From a virus: DNA of 25,232 nt. The notes beneath the pieces are model-generated. The model worked only from the letters and a program-made list of their open reading frames with translations. It did no database searches and was not told the DNA's origin. The first letter of the stretch is position 1, and the number at the start of each line of letters is the position of its first letter. The translations under genes were made by a program, and so were the position numbers. This document shows, in pieces, positions 1 through 4,759 of the stretch. The stretch lies in the IMG/VR virus record IMGVR_UViG_3300037507_002525, positions 1 to 25,232 of that record. One strand, 5' to 3'.

Positions 1-109
1 CGACCGGTCGGCCGTCGGCCCACACGTCCGCGAAGATGCGGCCGTCGATGCGCCCGACGGCGATGATCTCGATGCGTCCGTCAGCGGACCGCCACGACAG
101 CCACGTCAC
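1..109 (-). CDS. Hypothetical protein, partial (runs off left edge)
   Basis: An open frame begins with GTG at 109 and continues to the window edge, giving 36 residues that start MTWLSWRSADGRIEII. The GTG overlaps the TGA of the upstream gene in a GTGA arrangement, a junction used many times in this window, which is the main reason to call it. The visible residues suggest a beta-strand-rich protein (alternating GRIEIIAVGRIDGRIFADVW) but match no family I recognise. The C-terminus is missing, so no function is offered. Confidence 0.55.
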   Translation of the reverse strand, partial: MTWLSWRSADGRIEIIAVGRIDGRIFADVWADGRPV

Positions 110-348
110 GACGCATCACCGCCGCCAGCGGCATCGAGAGGGCCGACGAGGTCGAAGGGGATGCCCAGCATGTCGAGGCTGGTCCGCACCCCCGCGGCGA
201 AGCCTCGCATCCAGGCGGCGACTTGGGGGCTCCCGTCGAGGCGGGACAGGACGCCGTTGTGGACGTCTGCCAGGTCGCGGGCAGCGGGGGAGACGATCGA
301 CTGGGCGATCTTGATCGGATGCAGGTGGTGTTCCATAGCCGGCATCAT
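106..348 (-). CDS. Hypothetical protein, 80 aa
   Basis: The frame starts with ATG at 348, two bases after the stop of the helix-turn-helix gene upstream, and ends in a GTGA overlap with the next gene. This tight packing supports translational coupling; no clear Shine-Dalgarno is visible. A second ATG follows immediately and a third (PAMEHH) is possible. The product is mixed alpha-helical (SPAARDLADVHNGVLSRL, then QVAAWMRGFAAGVRTSLDML) with a Gly/Asp/Ala tail. It has no signal peptide or membrane segment. I do not recognise the family. Confidence 0.55.
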   Translation of the reverse strand: MMPAMEHHLHPIKIAQSIVSPAARDLADVHNGVLSRLDGSPQVAAWMRGFAAGVRTSLDMLGIPFDLVGPLDAAGGGDAS

Positions 349-349
349 G

Positions 350-931
350 TCAGTCGCCGATGTCGCCGGTCAACCCGACGCCGGTGACGGTCGCCGGGGC
401 CACCACGGCCGACGCCGTCGACACGGCATCGGCGACCATCGTCTGCCGGATGAGCCGGGTGAGCACCGAGGCGAGCAGGAGCGACCCTTCGGGGTTGCGG
501 TCGATCGCGCCCCGTGAGAGGCGTGCGACGGTGCCTCGGTGCACGCCGAGGATCGCTGCGGCGTCGGCGTGACTGACGGTGTCGAGATCGCTGAGCGTCG
601 GGATGATCGCAGGGGCGATGGCGAGCCCGAGCGGGGTCCGCCACCATGACAGGCGGCCGACACCCCACGGGTTGATCGCTCGCATGATGGTGCGGGCGAG
701 AGCGTTGCGGTACACGTCGGTGTGATCGAGGAGCTGGTCGGCCCATTCCTCGGCTCGGCCGGCGAGCTCGCGGTGGAGCGCGTCGGACATGGTGGTGATC
801 GGTCCGGCGTGGTGGTGGCCGATGAGCGCGATGATCGGGTCGAGCTGCTCGCCGACCTCGAACGCGATCTGGGCGGCGACGTCCGCGGGGGTTGGCATGG
901 CGGGCGGCGGGGTGGTGCGTGGGGTGGGCAT
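350..931 (-). CDS. Helix-turn-helix DNA-binding protein, 193 aa
   Basis: The likely start is ATG at 931, with AGAAAGG seven bases upstream; a longer frame from 961 would begin inside the repeated terminator/RBS module. The N-terminus is Pro/Thr-rich (MPTPRTTPPPAMPTP). An alpha-helical middle follows, and around residues 120-150 the segment SHADAAAILGVHRGTVARLS reads as a helix-turn-helix (AAAILGVHRGTVARL), as in phage repressors and excisionase-like proteins. Its downstream neighbours are two short hypothetical genes in tight linkage. A truncated copy of its first 55 bp lies at 1318-1376, so this locus has been rearranged. A regulatory role is inferred from the helix-turn-helix; the operator and target are unknown. 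Confidence 0.65.
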   Translation of the reverse strand: MPTPRTTPPPAMPTPADVAAQIAFEVGEQLDPIIALIGHHHAGPITTMSDALHRELAGRAEEWADQLLDHTDVYRNALARTIMRAINPWGVGRLSWWRTPLGLAIAPAIIPTLSDLDTVSHADAAAILGVHRGTVARLSRGAIDRNPEGSLLLASVLTRLIRQTMVADAVSTASAVVAPATVTGVGLTGDIGD

Positions 932-934
932 CTG

Positions 935-1021
935 GGTGCCTTTCTGGGTGCCGTCCAGCATGGTGCTGGGCGGTCACCGCACCGGCCCGGTGGTGCCGGG
1001 CCGGACGGTGATCAGAGGGCG
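935..1021 (-). repeat. Terminator/RBS repeat module, copy 1
   Basis: This stretch of about 85 bp is almost identical to 1574-1656. Read on the minus strand it contains the end of the preceding gene region, a 9-bp GC hairpin and then the Shine-Dalgarno AGAAAGG that serves the next ATG. Copy 1 differs mainly by one extra C between the Shine-Dalgarno and the start codon and by CAT versus CGG near 959. Each copy precedes a helix-turn-helix gene. Confidence 0.85.
982..1004 (-). terminator. Terminator-like hairpin
   Basis: A perfect 9-bp stem (CCGGCCCGG/CCGGGCCGG) with a 5-base loop lies 18 bases downstream of the stop of the 70-aa gene. No U-tract follows, so it is either a U-less actinobacterial-type terminator or an mRNA 3'-end stabiliser. 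Confidence 0.5.
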
Positions 1022-1022
1022 C

Positions 1023-1235
1023 TCAGAAGCCGTGGACGTGGGGGTCGCCGTGGACCGTCTTCGACCACTCATCGTTGATGAGTTCGATCGCAGTGTAAAG
1101 GCGGCTCTCATGGAGGCCGCAGTTCCAGTCCAGCTCGCACTCGCACTGGACGATCTCGACATCGTCCCAGTACTCGTCGCCGGGGAGACCGGCGATGCTC
1201 GACGTCACGGTGCTGGTGCTATTGCTGTTGCTCAT
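1023..1235 (-). CDS. Small acidic hypothetical protein, 70 aa (leaderless cassette A)
   Basis: The start is the ATG at 1235, chosen because a promoter (TTGACA, 17 bp, CACACT) ends six bases before it, so transcription is predicted to begin at the A of the ATG. There is no Shine-Dalgarno. The product starts MSNSNSTSTVTSS, then DDVEIVQCECELDWNCGLHESRLYTAI, and ends KTVHGDPHVHGF. Three Cys and several His residues could bind a metal, but the spacing matches no family I know. The open frame continues upstream in frame through the promoter to ATG 1376, which I regard as fortuitous. The gene is followed by a hairpin, forming a complete promoter-gene-terminator cassette. Confidence 0.65.
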   Translation of the reverse strand: MSNSNSTSTVTSSIAGLPGDEYWDDVEIVQCECELDWNCGLHESRLYTAIELINDEWSKTVHGDPHVHGF

Positions 1236-1241
1236 GCACCT

Positions 1242-1270
1242 AGTGTGGCAAATCCTGCCGGTGGTGTCAA
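1242..1270 (-). promoter_or_regulatory. Leaderless promoter, copy A
   Basis: TTGACA at 1265-1270, a 17-bp spacer and CACACT at 1242-1247 lie six bases before the ATG at 1235. Upstream of the -35, 24 further bases to about 1294 are conserved with three other copies, suggesting an activator or repressor site or an UP-like element. Unlike the other copies, this one has no 13-bp-stem hairpin directly upstream. Confidence 0.8.
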
Positions 1271-1317
1271 GCAGAAATTGTCGCCCAGACGCGAGTCGGC
1301 GGTGCTCATCCATCTGG

Positions 1318-1376
1318 GCGACGACGTTCGCTGGGGTTGGCATGGCGGGCGGCGGGGTGGTGCGTGGGGTGGTCAT
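1318..1376 (-). pseudogene. Duplicated 5' fragment of the 193-aa helix-turn-helix gene
   Basis: From ATG 1376 the reading MTTPRTTPPPAMPTPANVVAQ matches the start of the 193-aa gene (MPTPRTTPPPAMPTPADVAAQ), and the DNA match continues for about 55 bp with few changes. The ATG overlaps the TGA of the upstream helix-turn-helix gene (ATGA). The homology stops where the promoter module of cassette A begins. This looks like the scar of an insertion into the start of the 193-aa gene. Confidence 0.75.
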
Positions 1377-1573
1377 GCCGCACCTCGGAAGGTGGCGATG
1401 GCAGCTTCGATGGCGTCGACGGGGATGAGACGGCGGCGGCCGATGCGGACGCTGGCCAGTTGCCCGGTGCCGAGCAGGCTGTAAACGGACGTGCGTGAGA
1501 TGCCCAGTTCGGCTGCGGCCTGCGGGATGCTCAGCAGCTTCGGAGGCCGGTTGTGTTCGTTGGGGGTGTGCAT
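1373..1573 (-). CDS. Excisionase-type helix-turn-helix protein, 66 aa
   Basis: The start is ATG 1573 with AGAAAGG six bases upstream, supplied by the repeated terminator/RBS module. After a short polar N-terminus the protein is one winged-helix/excisionase-like domain: LLSIPQAAAELGISRTSVY (helix-turn-helix), then LLGTGQLASVRIGRRRLIP (the beta-wing seen in MerR/Xis-type domains), then DAIEAAIATF. The length fits phage excisionases and small regulators. No integrase is visible nearby, so a role in excision cannot be separated from a role as transcription regulator. It ends in an ATGA overlap with the truncated gene copy downstream. Confidence 0.85.
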   Translation of the reverse strand: MHTPNEHNRPPKLLSIPQAAAELGISRTSVYSLLGTGQLASVRIGRRRLIPVDAIEAAIATFRGAA

Positions 1574-1656
1574 CTGGTGCCTTTCTGGGTGCCGTCCAGC
1601 GGGGTGCTGGGCGGTCACCGCACCGGCCCGGTGGTGCCGGGCCGGACGGTGATTCA
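1574..1656 (-). repeat. Terminator/RBS repeat module, copy 2
   Basis: Second copy of the 935-1021 module. It contains the same 9-bp hairpin at 1623-1645 and supplies the Shine-Dalgarno AGAAAGG of the 66-aa helix-turn-helix gene. It begins right at the stop codon of a gene fragment (1654-1711). Confidence 0.85.
1623..1645 (-). terminator. Terminator-like hairpin
   Basis: Perfect 9-bp stem CCGGCCCGG/CCGGGCCGG with a 5-base loop, identical to 982-1004. It lies about 60 bp after the stop of the 67-aa gene and has no U-tract. Confidence 0.5.
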
Positions 1657-1711
1657 GAGGGCGTTGAGGACGCTGACGGCGGCGGCGGCGTCGGTCACGT
1701 CGACGTCAACG
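1654..1711 (-). pseudogene. Orphan 3' end related to the 99-aa gene
   Basis: Read on the minus strand this segment encodes NVDVDVTDAAAAVSVLNAL and a stop, very close to the C-terminus of the 99-aa gene (LDVDVTDAAAAARILNAL). The DNA match covers nearly 60 bp. No start codon of its own belongs to it, so it is a gene remnant lying just after the 67-aa gene. Confidence 0.7.
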
Positions 1712-1909
1712 TTCCCACTCGGCATAGTCGACGACGCCACCATCGTCATCGCAGAGCGTGACGGACATCCACAGGATCCCGACACCATCGTCATCGGCGA
1801 GTTCCGCTTCCAACAGGTCGGAGGCTGAAGCGTCGTCGAACCAGTCGAGACCGTAACCGCCGAGCCGGTAAGCCGTCTCGAACTGGACATAGGCTGACCG
1901 CATCGACAT
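1706..1909 (-). CDS. Small acidic hypothetical protein, 67 aa
   Basis: The frame starts at ATG 1909 (MSMRSAYVQFETAYRL), two bases after the stop of the 99-aa gene, so it is probably co-transcribed with it from promoter copy B. It is strongly acidic (WFDDASASDLLEAELADDDG, later CDDDGGVVDYAEWER) with no membrane segment. It is flanked by the real and the duplicated 3' end of the 99-aa gene, so it may have been gained by recombination. I do not recognise it. An acidic DNA-mimic or antirepressor role would be speculation. Confidence 0.6.
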   Translation of the reverse strand: MSMRSAYVQFETAYRLGGYGLDWFDDASASDLLEAELADDDGVGILWMSVTLCDDDGGVVDYAEWER

Positions 1910-1911
1910 GG

Positions 1912-2211
1912 TCAGAGGGCGTTGAGGATGCGGGCGGCGGCGGCGGCGTCGGTCACGTCGACGTCGAGCATGACGGCGTCGAAGCCGTAGCGGCTGTCGT
2001 CGGTGTCGATGAGGAGCCCGGCGTTGGCGAGCGCTGCGACGGCGGCGTCGAGGTCCTCGATGAGCGCTTCGCGCAGCTCGGCTTTGCTGACGGTGTCGTC
2101 GCGGTCGGGCCCGGCGGGGCCGGAGTCGTCGGCGGTCCGCCATGCGAGGCCGGGGCAGTCCGGGTCGGCGTAGAGCGTGATCGTTGCGGCGGTGCTGGTG
2201 CTGTTGTTCAT
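1912..2211 (-). CDS. Acidic hypothetical protein, 99 aa (leaderless cassette B)
   Basis: The start is ATG 2211, six bases after the -10 CACACT of promoter copy B; there is no Shine-Dalgarno. The N-terminus MNNSTSTAATITLYADPDCP resembles the Asn/Ser/Thr start of the 70-aa cassette protein (MSNSNSTSTVTSS). The middle is acidic and helical (SKAELREALIEDLDAAVAALANAGLLID), and the end LDVDVTDAAAAARILNAL recurs as a fragment at 1654-1711. The open frame continues upstream through the promoter to an ATG inside the hairpin at 2298. I do not favour that start, because it would require translation through promoter and terminator sequence. Confidence 0.65.
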   Translation of the reverse strand: MNNSTSTAATITLYADPDCPGLAWRTADDSGPAGPDRDDTVSKAELREALIEDLDAAVAALANAGLLIDTDDSRYGFDAVMLDVDVTDAAAAARILNAL

Positions 2212-2217
2212 GCACCT

Positions 2218-2246
2218 AGTGTGGCAGACCTCGGCAGGGCTGTCAA
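2218..2246 (-). promoter_or_regulatory. Leaderless promoter, copy B
   Basis: TTGACA at 2241-2246, a 17-bp spacer and CACACT at 2218-2223, with the ATG A at 2211 as the predicted transcription start. The upstream conserved block runs to 2270 and abuts the hairpin at 2271. Confidence 0.82.
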
Positions 2247-2270
2247 GCAGAAATTGTCGCCCAGACGCGA

Positions 2271-2300
2271 CGATGCCCCCGGCCGAAGCCGGGGGCATCG
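2271..2300 (-). terminator. 13-bp-stem hairpin between cassettes C and B
   Basis: A perfect 13-bp stem (arms CGATGCCCCCGGC and GCCGGGGGCATCG) with loop CGAA lies 20 bases after the stop of the 203-aa gene. No U-tract follows. The stem is perfectly symmetrical and could act on either strand. It is fused to promoter copy B in one repeated unit. Confidence 0.7.
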
Positions 2301-2319
2301 AAGGGGCCGTCGGGGCCGG

Positions 2320-2931
2320 TCAAGCGCCGCCCCACTTAGCCCAGCAGATCGGGCCGATCCCACGAGCGATGGACTCCTCGTTGTCGAGCCGGGTGCCGCA
2401 GATCATGCAGATGCCCGTGCGGCGTCCCCATGCTGCGGCGGCGTCACGGTCAGCGATCCGCATCTCGGGGCGGAGCTTGGCGATCAGACCGGCCTCGTAG
2501 TCCCACTGCTTCGCTGCGACGAGCCGCTTGGCGTAGGTGCGGCCAGCCTGGGAGGTGACCACCTTGGCGACCTCGCCATCCCCCAGGTCGTAGTAGCCCT
2601 CGGCCAGCTCGACCGGCTCGACCGGCGCAGCCTTGGGCTGACGGGCGGCCATCTTGGAGCGCATCGACTCGGCTGCGGCACGCTGCTTCGGGGTCAGAGA
2701 CCCGTAGCGGGCGTGGGCCTTCGCCAGCGACTGGGCGAACTCGGACCAGGTCTGGGCCTTCAGCCAGTCGGCGAGGTCCCGATCGGCGGCGCTGGCAGCG
2801 ACCTTGACTGCAGCCTTGGCGATCGCCTCGGCTTCGGAGACGATCGGGCCGCAGCACACCTGGCAGGCCGAATCGAACCCGGCGTCCCACCCGGTCCCGT
2901 CGCAGATCTTGCACGTCATGGTGTTATTCAT
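2320..2931 (-). CDS. Zinc-ribbon phage protein, DUF6011-like C-terminus, 203 aa (cassette C)
   Basis: The start is ATG 2931, six bases after the -10 GACAAT of promoter copy C, so the mRNA is predicted to be leaderless. An N-terminal cysteine cluster (CKICDGTG, then CQVCC) looks like a zinc knuckle. An Ala-rich helical middle follows. The C-terminal 30 residues hold CMICGTRLDNEESIARGIGP and then ICWAKW, the Cys-x2-Cys-G-x-x-L ... S-x-x-x-G-x-GP-x-C pattern of small zinc domains (DUF6011 type) common in actinophage non-structural proteins. The molecular role of that family is not established. Its own promoter and flanking hairpins make it a self-contained unit. Confidence 0.75.
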   Translation of the reverse strand: MNNTMTCKICDGTGWDAGFDSACQVCCGPIVSEAEAIAKAAVKVAASAADRDLADWLKAQTWSEFAQSLAKAHARYGSLTPKQRAAAESMRSKMAARQPKAAPVEPVELAEGYYDLGDGEVAKVVTSQAGRTYAKRLVAAKQWDYEAGLIAKLRPEMRIADRDAAAAWGRRTGICMICGTRLDNEESIARGIGPICWAKWGGA

Positions 2932-2937
2932 GCATCC

Positions 2938-2966
2938 ATTGTCGCAAACCCTGGCAGGGGTGTCAA
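2938..2966 (-). promoter_or_regulatory. Leaderless promoter, copy C
   Basis: TTGACA at 2961-2966, a 17-bp spacer and GACAAT at 2938-2943, with ATG at 2931. The -10 is closer to consensus than in copies A and B. The upstream block to 2990 has a single change (CTAG for CCAG on the plus strand). Confidence 0.82.
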
Positions 2967-2990
2967 GCAGAAATTGTCGCCTAGACGCGA

Positions 2991-3020
2991 CGATGCCCCC
3001 GGCCGAAGCCGGGGGCATCG
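2991..3020 (-). terminator. 13-bp-stem hairpin between cassettes D and C
   Basis: Identical in sequence to the hairpin at 2271-2300, with a CGAA loop. It lies 15 bases beyond the stop of the 101-aa gene and directly abuts promoter copy C. Confidence 0.7.
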
Positions 3021-3035
3021 AAGGGGCCGTCGGGC

Positions 3036-3341
3036 TCAGCGGGTGGCAGCCCGGGCTGCCCGGGCTGCCCGGAAGCACTCGGAAGCGTAGCGCTTGCCGC
3101 TTGCCGTGCCAACCGACCACCACTCGCCGCAGCCGCAGCAGCACTTGTTGCTTGCGGCGCGGGCGACGTCGGCGCCGGTGAGTCCGGGGAGCTGCTTCGC
3201 CGCGCACGTCGTGCCCAGGTAACGCACGTCGGCCTCGGAGAACTCCAGCGCCACGGTCCGCTTCAGCCCGCTCTTGCCGCAGCACTCGCAAGTGGTGATC
3301 TCATCGGTGATGCCCAGGATCTTGGGTCCGGTGTTCTTCAT
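3036..3341 (-). CDS. Cysteine-rich zinc-ribbon protein, 101 aa (cassette D)
   Basis: The start is ATG 3341, six bases after GACAAT of promoter copy D. The N-terminal half has CECCGKSGLKRTVAL ... RYLGTTCAAKQL, a Cys-x2-Cys-G with a later G-x-x-C as in small zinc domains related to the one in the neighbouring 203-aa protein. A second cluster CCCGCGEWW follows, then an Ala/Arg-rich tail (FRAARAARAATR). Two related zinc proteins in adjacent, identically driven cassettes suggest paralogy or selection for a shared function. Nucleic-acid binding is plausible from the zinc ribbons and basic tail but not shown. Confidence 0.7.
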   Translation of the reverse strand: MKNTGPKILGITDEITTCECCGKSGLKRTVALEFSEADVRYLGTTCAAKQLPGLTGADVARAASNKCCCGCGEWWSVGTASGKRYASECFRAARAARAATR

Positions 3342-3347
3342 GCAGCG

Positions 3348-3376
3348 ATTGTCGCAAACCCTGCCCGGGTTGTCAA
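3348..3376 (-). promoter_or_regulatory. Leaderless promoter, copy D
   Basis: TTGACA at 3371-3376, a 17-bp spacer and GACAAT at 3348-3353, with ATG at 3341. This is the first promoter after the late structural operon and should re-start transcription for the small-gene array. Confidence 0.82.
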
Positions 3377-3400
3377 GCAGAAATTGTCGCCCAGACGCGA

Positions 3401-3430
3401 CGACGCCCCCGGCCGAAGCCGGGGGCATCG
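3401..3430 (-). terminator. Hairpin ending the structural operon
   Basis: The same hairpin as at 2271 and 2991 but with one C-A mismatch in the stem. It lies 11 bases after the stop of the repetitive 383-aa protein and so probably terminates the late operon. No U-tract. Confidence 0.65.
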
Positions 3431-3441
3431 AAGGATGCCGG

Positions 3442-4593
3442 TCAGTCGCGGACGGAGCCGCTGACTGCCGGAGTGGTGGTCGATGCCGACAGGACCAGCC
3501 CGCCAGCGCTCACAGTCCCGACCGTCGACCCAGGCGGCACCACGGTGCCTGTCATCACGTGCCTGGCAGCTTGCCCGACCGTCGACACCGTCGGAGCCTG
3601 CGTCGCACCGCTGCCCGTCGCAGCCGAGGGCACGGTCAGGGCGACCGACCAGCCGGGAGCAGCAGCCGATCCGGTCGCCCCAACCGCCGGCGGGCGCGCA
3701 GCGACGCCCACCCCGACGGCCAGCGTCGCCCCCACCGCAGCGGCGACACCGGCCGAGACCACGATCAGCACCGTCGGTGCGAGCACCGCACCGGTGCCGG
3801 TGACGGTCGACGGGGTCACCGTCGTCGCACCGGTGGTCGACACCGACGGCGCCGGTGCAGCACCGGTGCCCGTGGCAGCCGCAGGAGCCGCCAGGATCGT
3901 CTCCGACGGGCCAGGTGTGGCACCAGCACCAGTGACAGCTGCAGGAGCCGCCACGATCAGCACCGTCGGCGTGAGCACAGCGCCGGTGCCGGTGACGGTC
4001 GACGGTGTCACCGTCGTCGCGGCCGACGTCGACACCGTCGGGGCGAGCACCACACCGGTGCCGGTCACTGTCGACGGAGCGACGAGCACCTCGACTGTCG
4101 GCGTGAGCACCGCACCGGTGCCGGTCACCGTCGACGGTGTCACCGTCGTCGCACCCGACGTCGACACTGTCGGGGTGAGCACCACACCGGCACCGGTGAC
4201 GGTGCCAGGGGCCGCCTGGATCGTCTCCGACGGGTCAGGTGTGGTGCCAGCACCGGTGACGGTGCCAGGGGCTGCCTGGATCAGCACCGTCGGCGTGAGC
4301 ACCGCACCGGTGCCGGTCACGGTCGACGGGGTCACCGTCGTCGCGCCCGACGTCGACACCGTCGGCGCCAGCACCACACCGGTGCCGGTCACCGTCGACG
4401 GGGTCGCAGTGGTCGACGCCGGTGGCGCACCAGCAGGCTGCCACCAGAGATCGTTGTCGACCTCGAGGGCCCACGTGGCGGCGCCCGTGACCCAGCCGAG
4501 CGGCCCGTCGATGCGGACGACCTGCTCGCCCTGGAGCAGCGAGACAGTCGGAGTCGAGGTCTGCTGCGATGCGAGGAGCAGCAGCAGACTCAT
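3442..4593 (-). CDS. Repetitive Thr/Val/Gly-rich virion protein, 383 aa
   Basis: After a hydrophobic start (MSLLLLLASQQTSTP) and a unique part ending in a Trp-rich stretch (WALEVDNDLWWQP), the protein consists of about a dozen imperfect repeats of roughly 22-25 residues. Each has a core TVTGTGAVLTPTV, variants being TGTGVVLAPTV, TGAGTTPDPSE and TGSGATQAPTV. The C-terminus is non-repetitive. Such beta-prone repeats are usual in tail-fibre or surface-decoration proteins. The same motif (SGTGRVLAPTV) closes the large minor tail protein ending at 10567, which supports a virion role. It is the last gene of the late operon, one base after the 54-aa gene. The opposite strand is also open, but all neighbours are on the minus strand. 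Confidence 0.7.
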   Translation of the reverse strand: MSLLLLLASQQTSTPTVSLLQGEQVVRIDGPLGWVTGAATWALEVDNDLWWQPAGAPPASTTATPSTVTGTGVVLAPTVSTSGATTVTPSTVTGTGAVLTPTVLIQAAPGTVTGAGTTPDPSETIQAAPGTVTGAGVVLTPTVSTSGATTVTPSTVTGTGAVLTPTVEVLVAPSTVTGTGVVLAPTVSTSAATTVTPSTVTGTGAVLTPTVLIVAAPAAVTGAGATPGPSETILAAPAAATGTGAAPAPSVSTTGATTVTPSTVTGTGAVLAPTVLIVVSAGVAAAVGATLAVGVGVAARPPAVGATGSAAAPGWSVALTVPSAATGSGATQAPTVSTVGQAARHVMTGTVVPPGSTVGTVSAGGLVLSASTTTPAVSGSVRD

Positions 4594-4594
4594 G

Positions 4595-4759
4595 TCAGCT
4601 CCCTGTCAGCGAGGCGATGAGCGCTTCGGTTTCGGCGATCTCGGCGTCGGCGACAGCGACAGCGTCGAGATCGCCGAGGCGGAGCGCCTCGGAACGCAGC
4701 GTCGATTGGCGTGCCAGGTTGGCGCTTGCCGCTGCAAGCCGCTCGGCGTCGGTCAACAT
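4595..4759 (-). CDS. Small helical hypothetical protein, 54 aa
   Basis: ATG 4759 overlaps the stop of the Kelch-like gene (TGATG), and its own stop is one base from the next ATG, so it is firmly embedded in the operon. The product is almost entirely predicted helix: LTDAERLAAASANLARQSTL, then RSEALRLGDLDAVAVADAEI, then AETEALIASLTGS, with heptad-like spacing of Leu and Ala that suggests a coiled coil. A role as a small virion or tail-assembly protein is inferred only from position. Confidence 0.65.
   Translation of the reverse strand: MLTDAERLAAASANLARQSTLRSEALRLGDLDAVAVADAEIAETEALIASLTGS

Noticed and set aside
1-1000. Possible attachment site or integrase near the excisionase-like gene
   Set aside because: No integrase and no direct repeat resembling a tRNA end was seen, so no att site is called.
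2221-3090. Plus-strand frame of 289 aa
   Set aside because: It lies opposite the cassette genes and runs through two promoters and hairpins; the Gly/Leu/Asp composition is typical of GC-rich antisense frames.
4663-4759. tRNA-like fold in the small-gene intergenic stretches
   Set aside because: No cloverleaf with the conserved D-loop and T-loop residues was found in any gap I examined.
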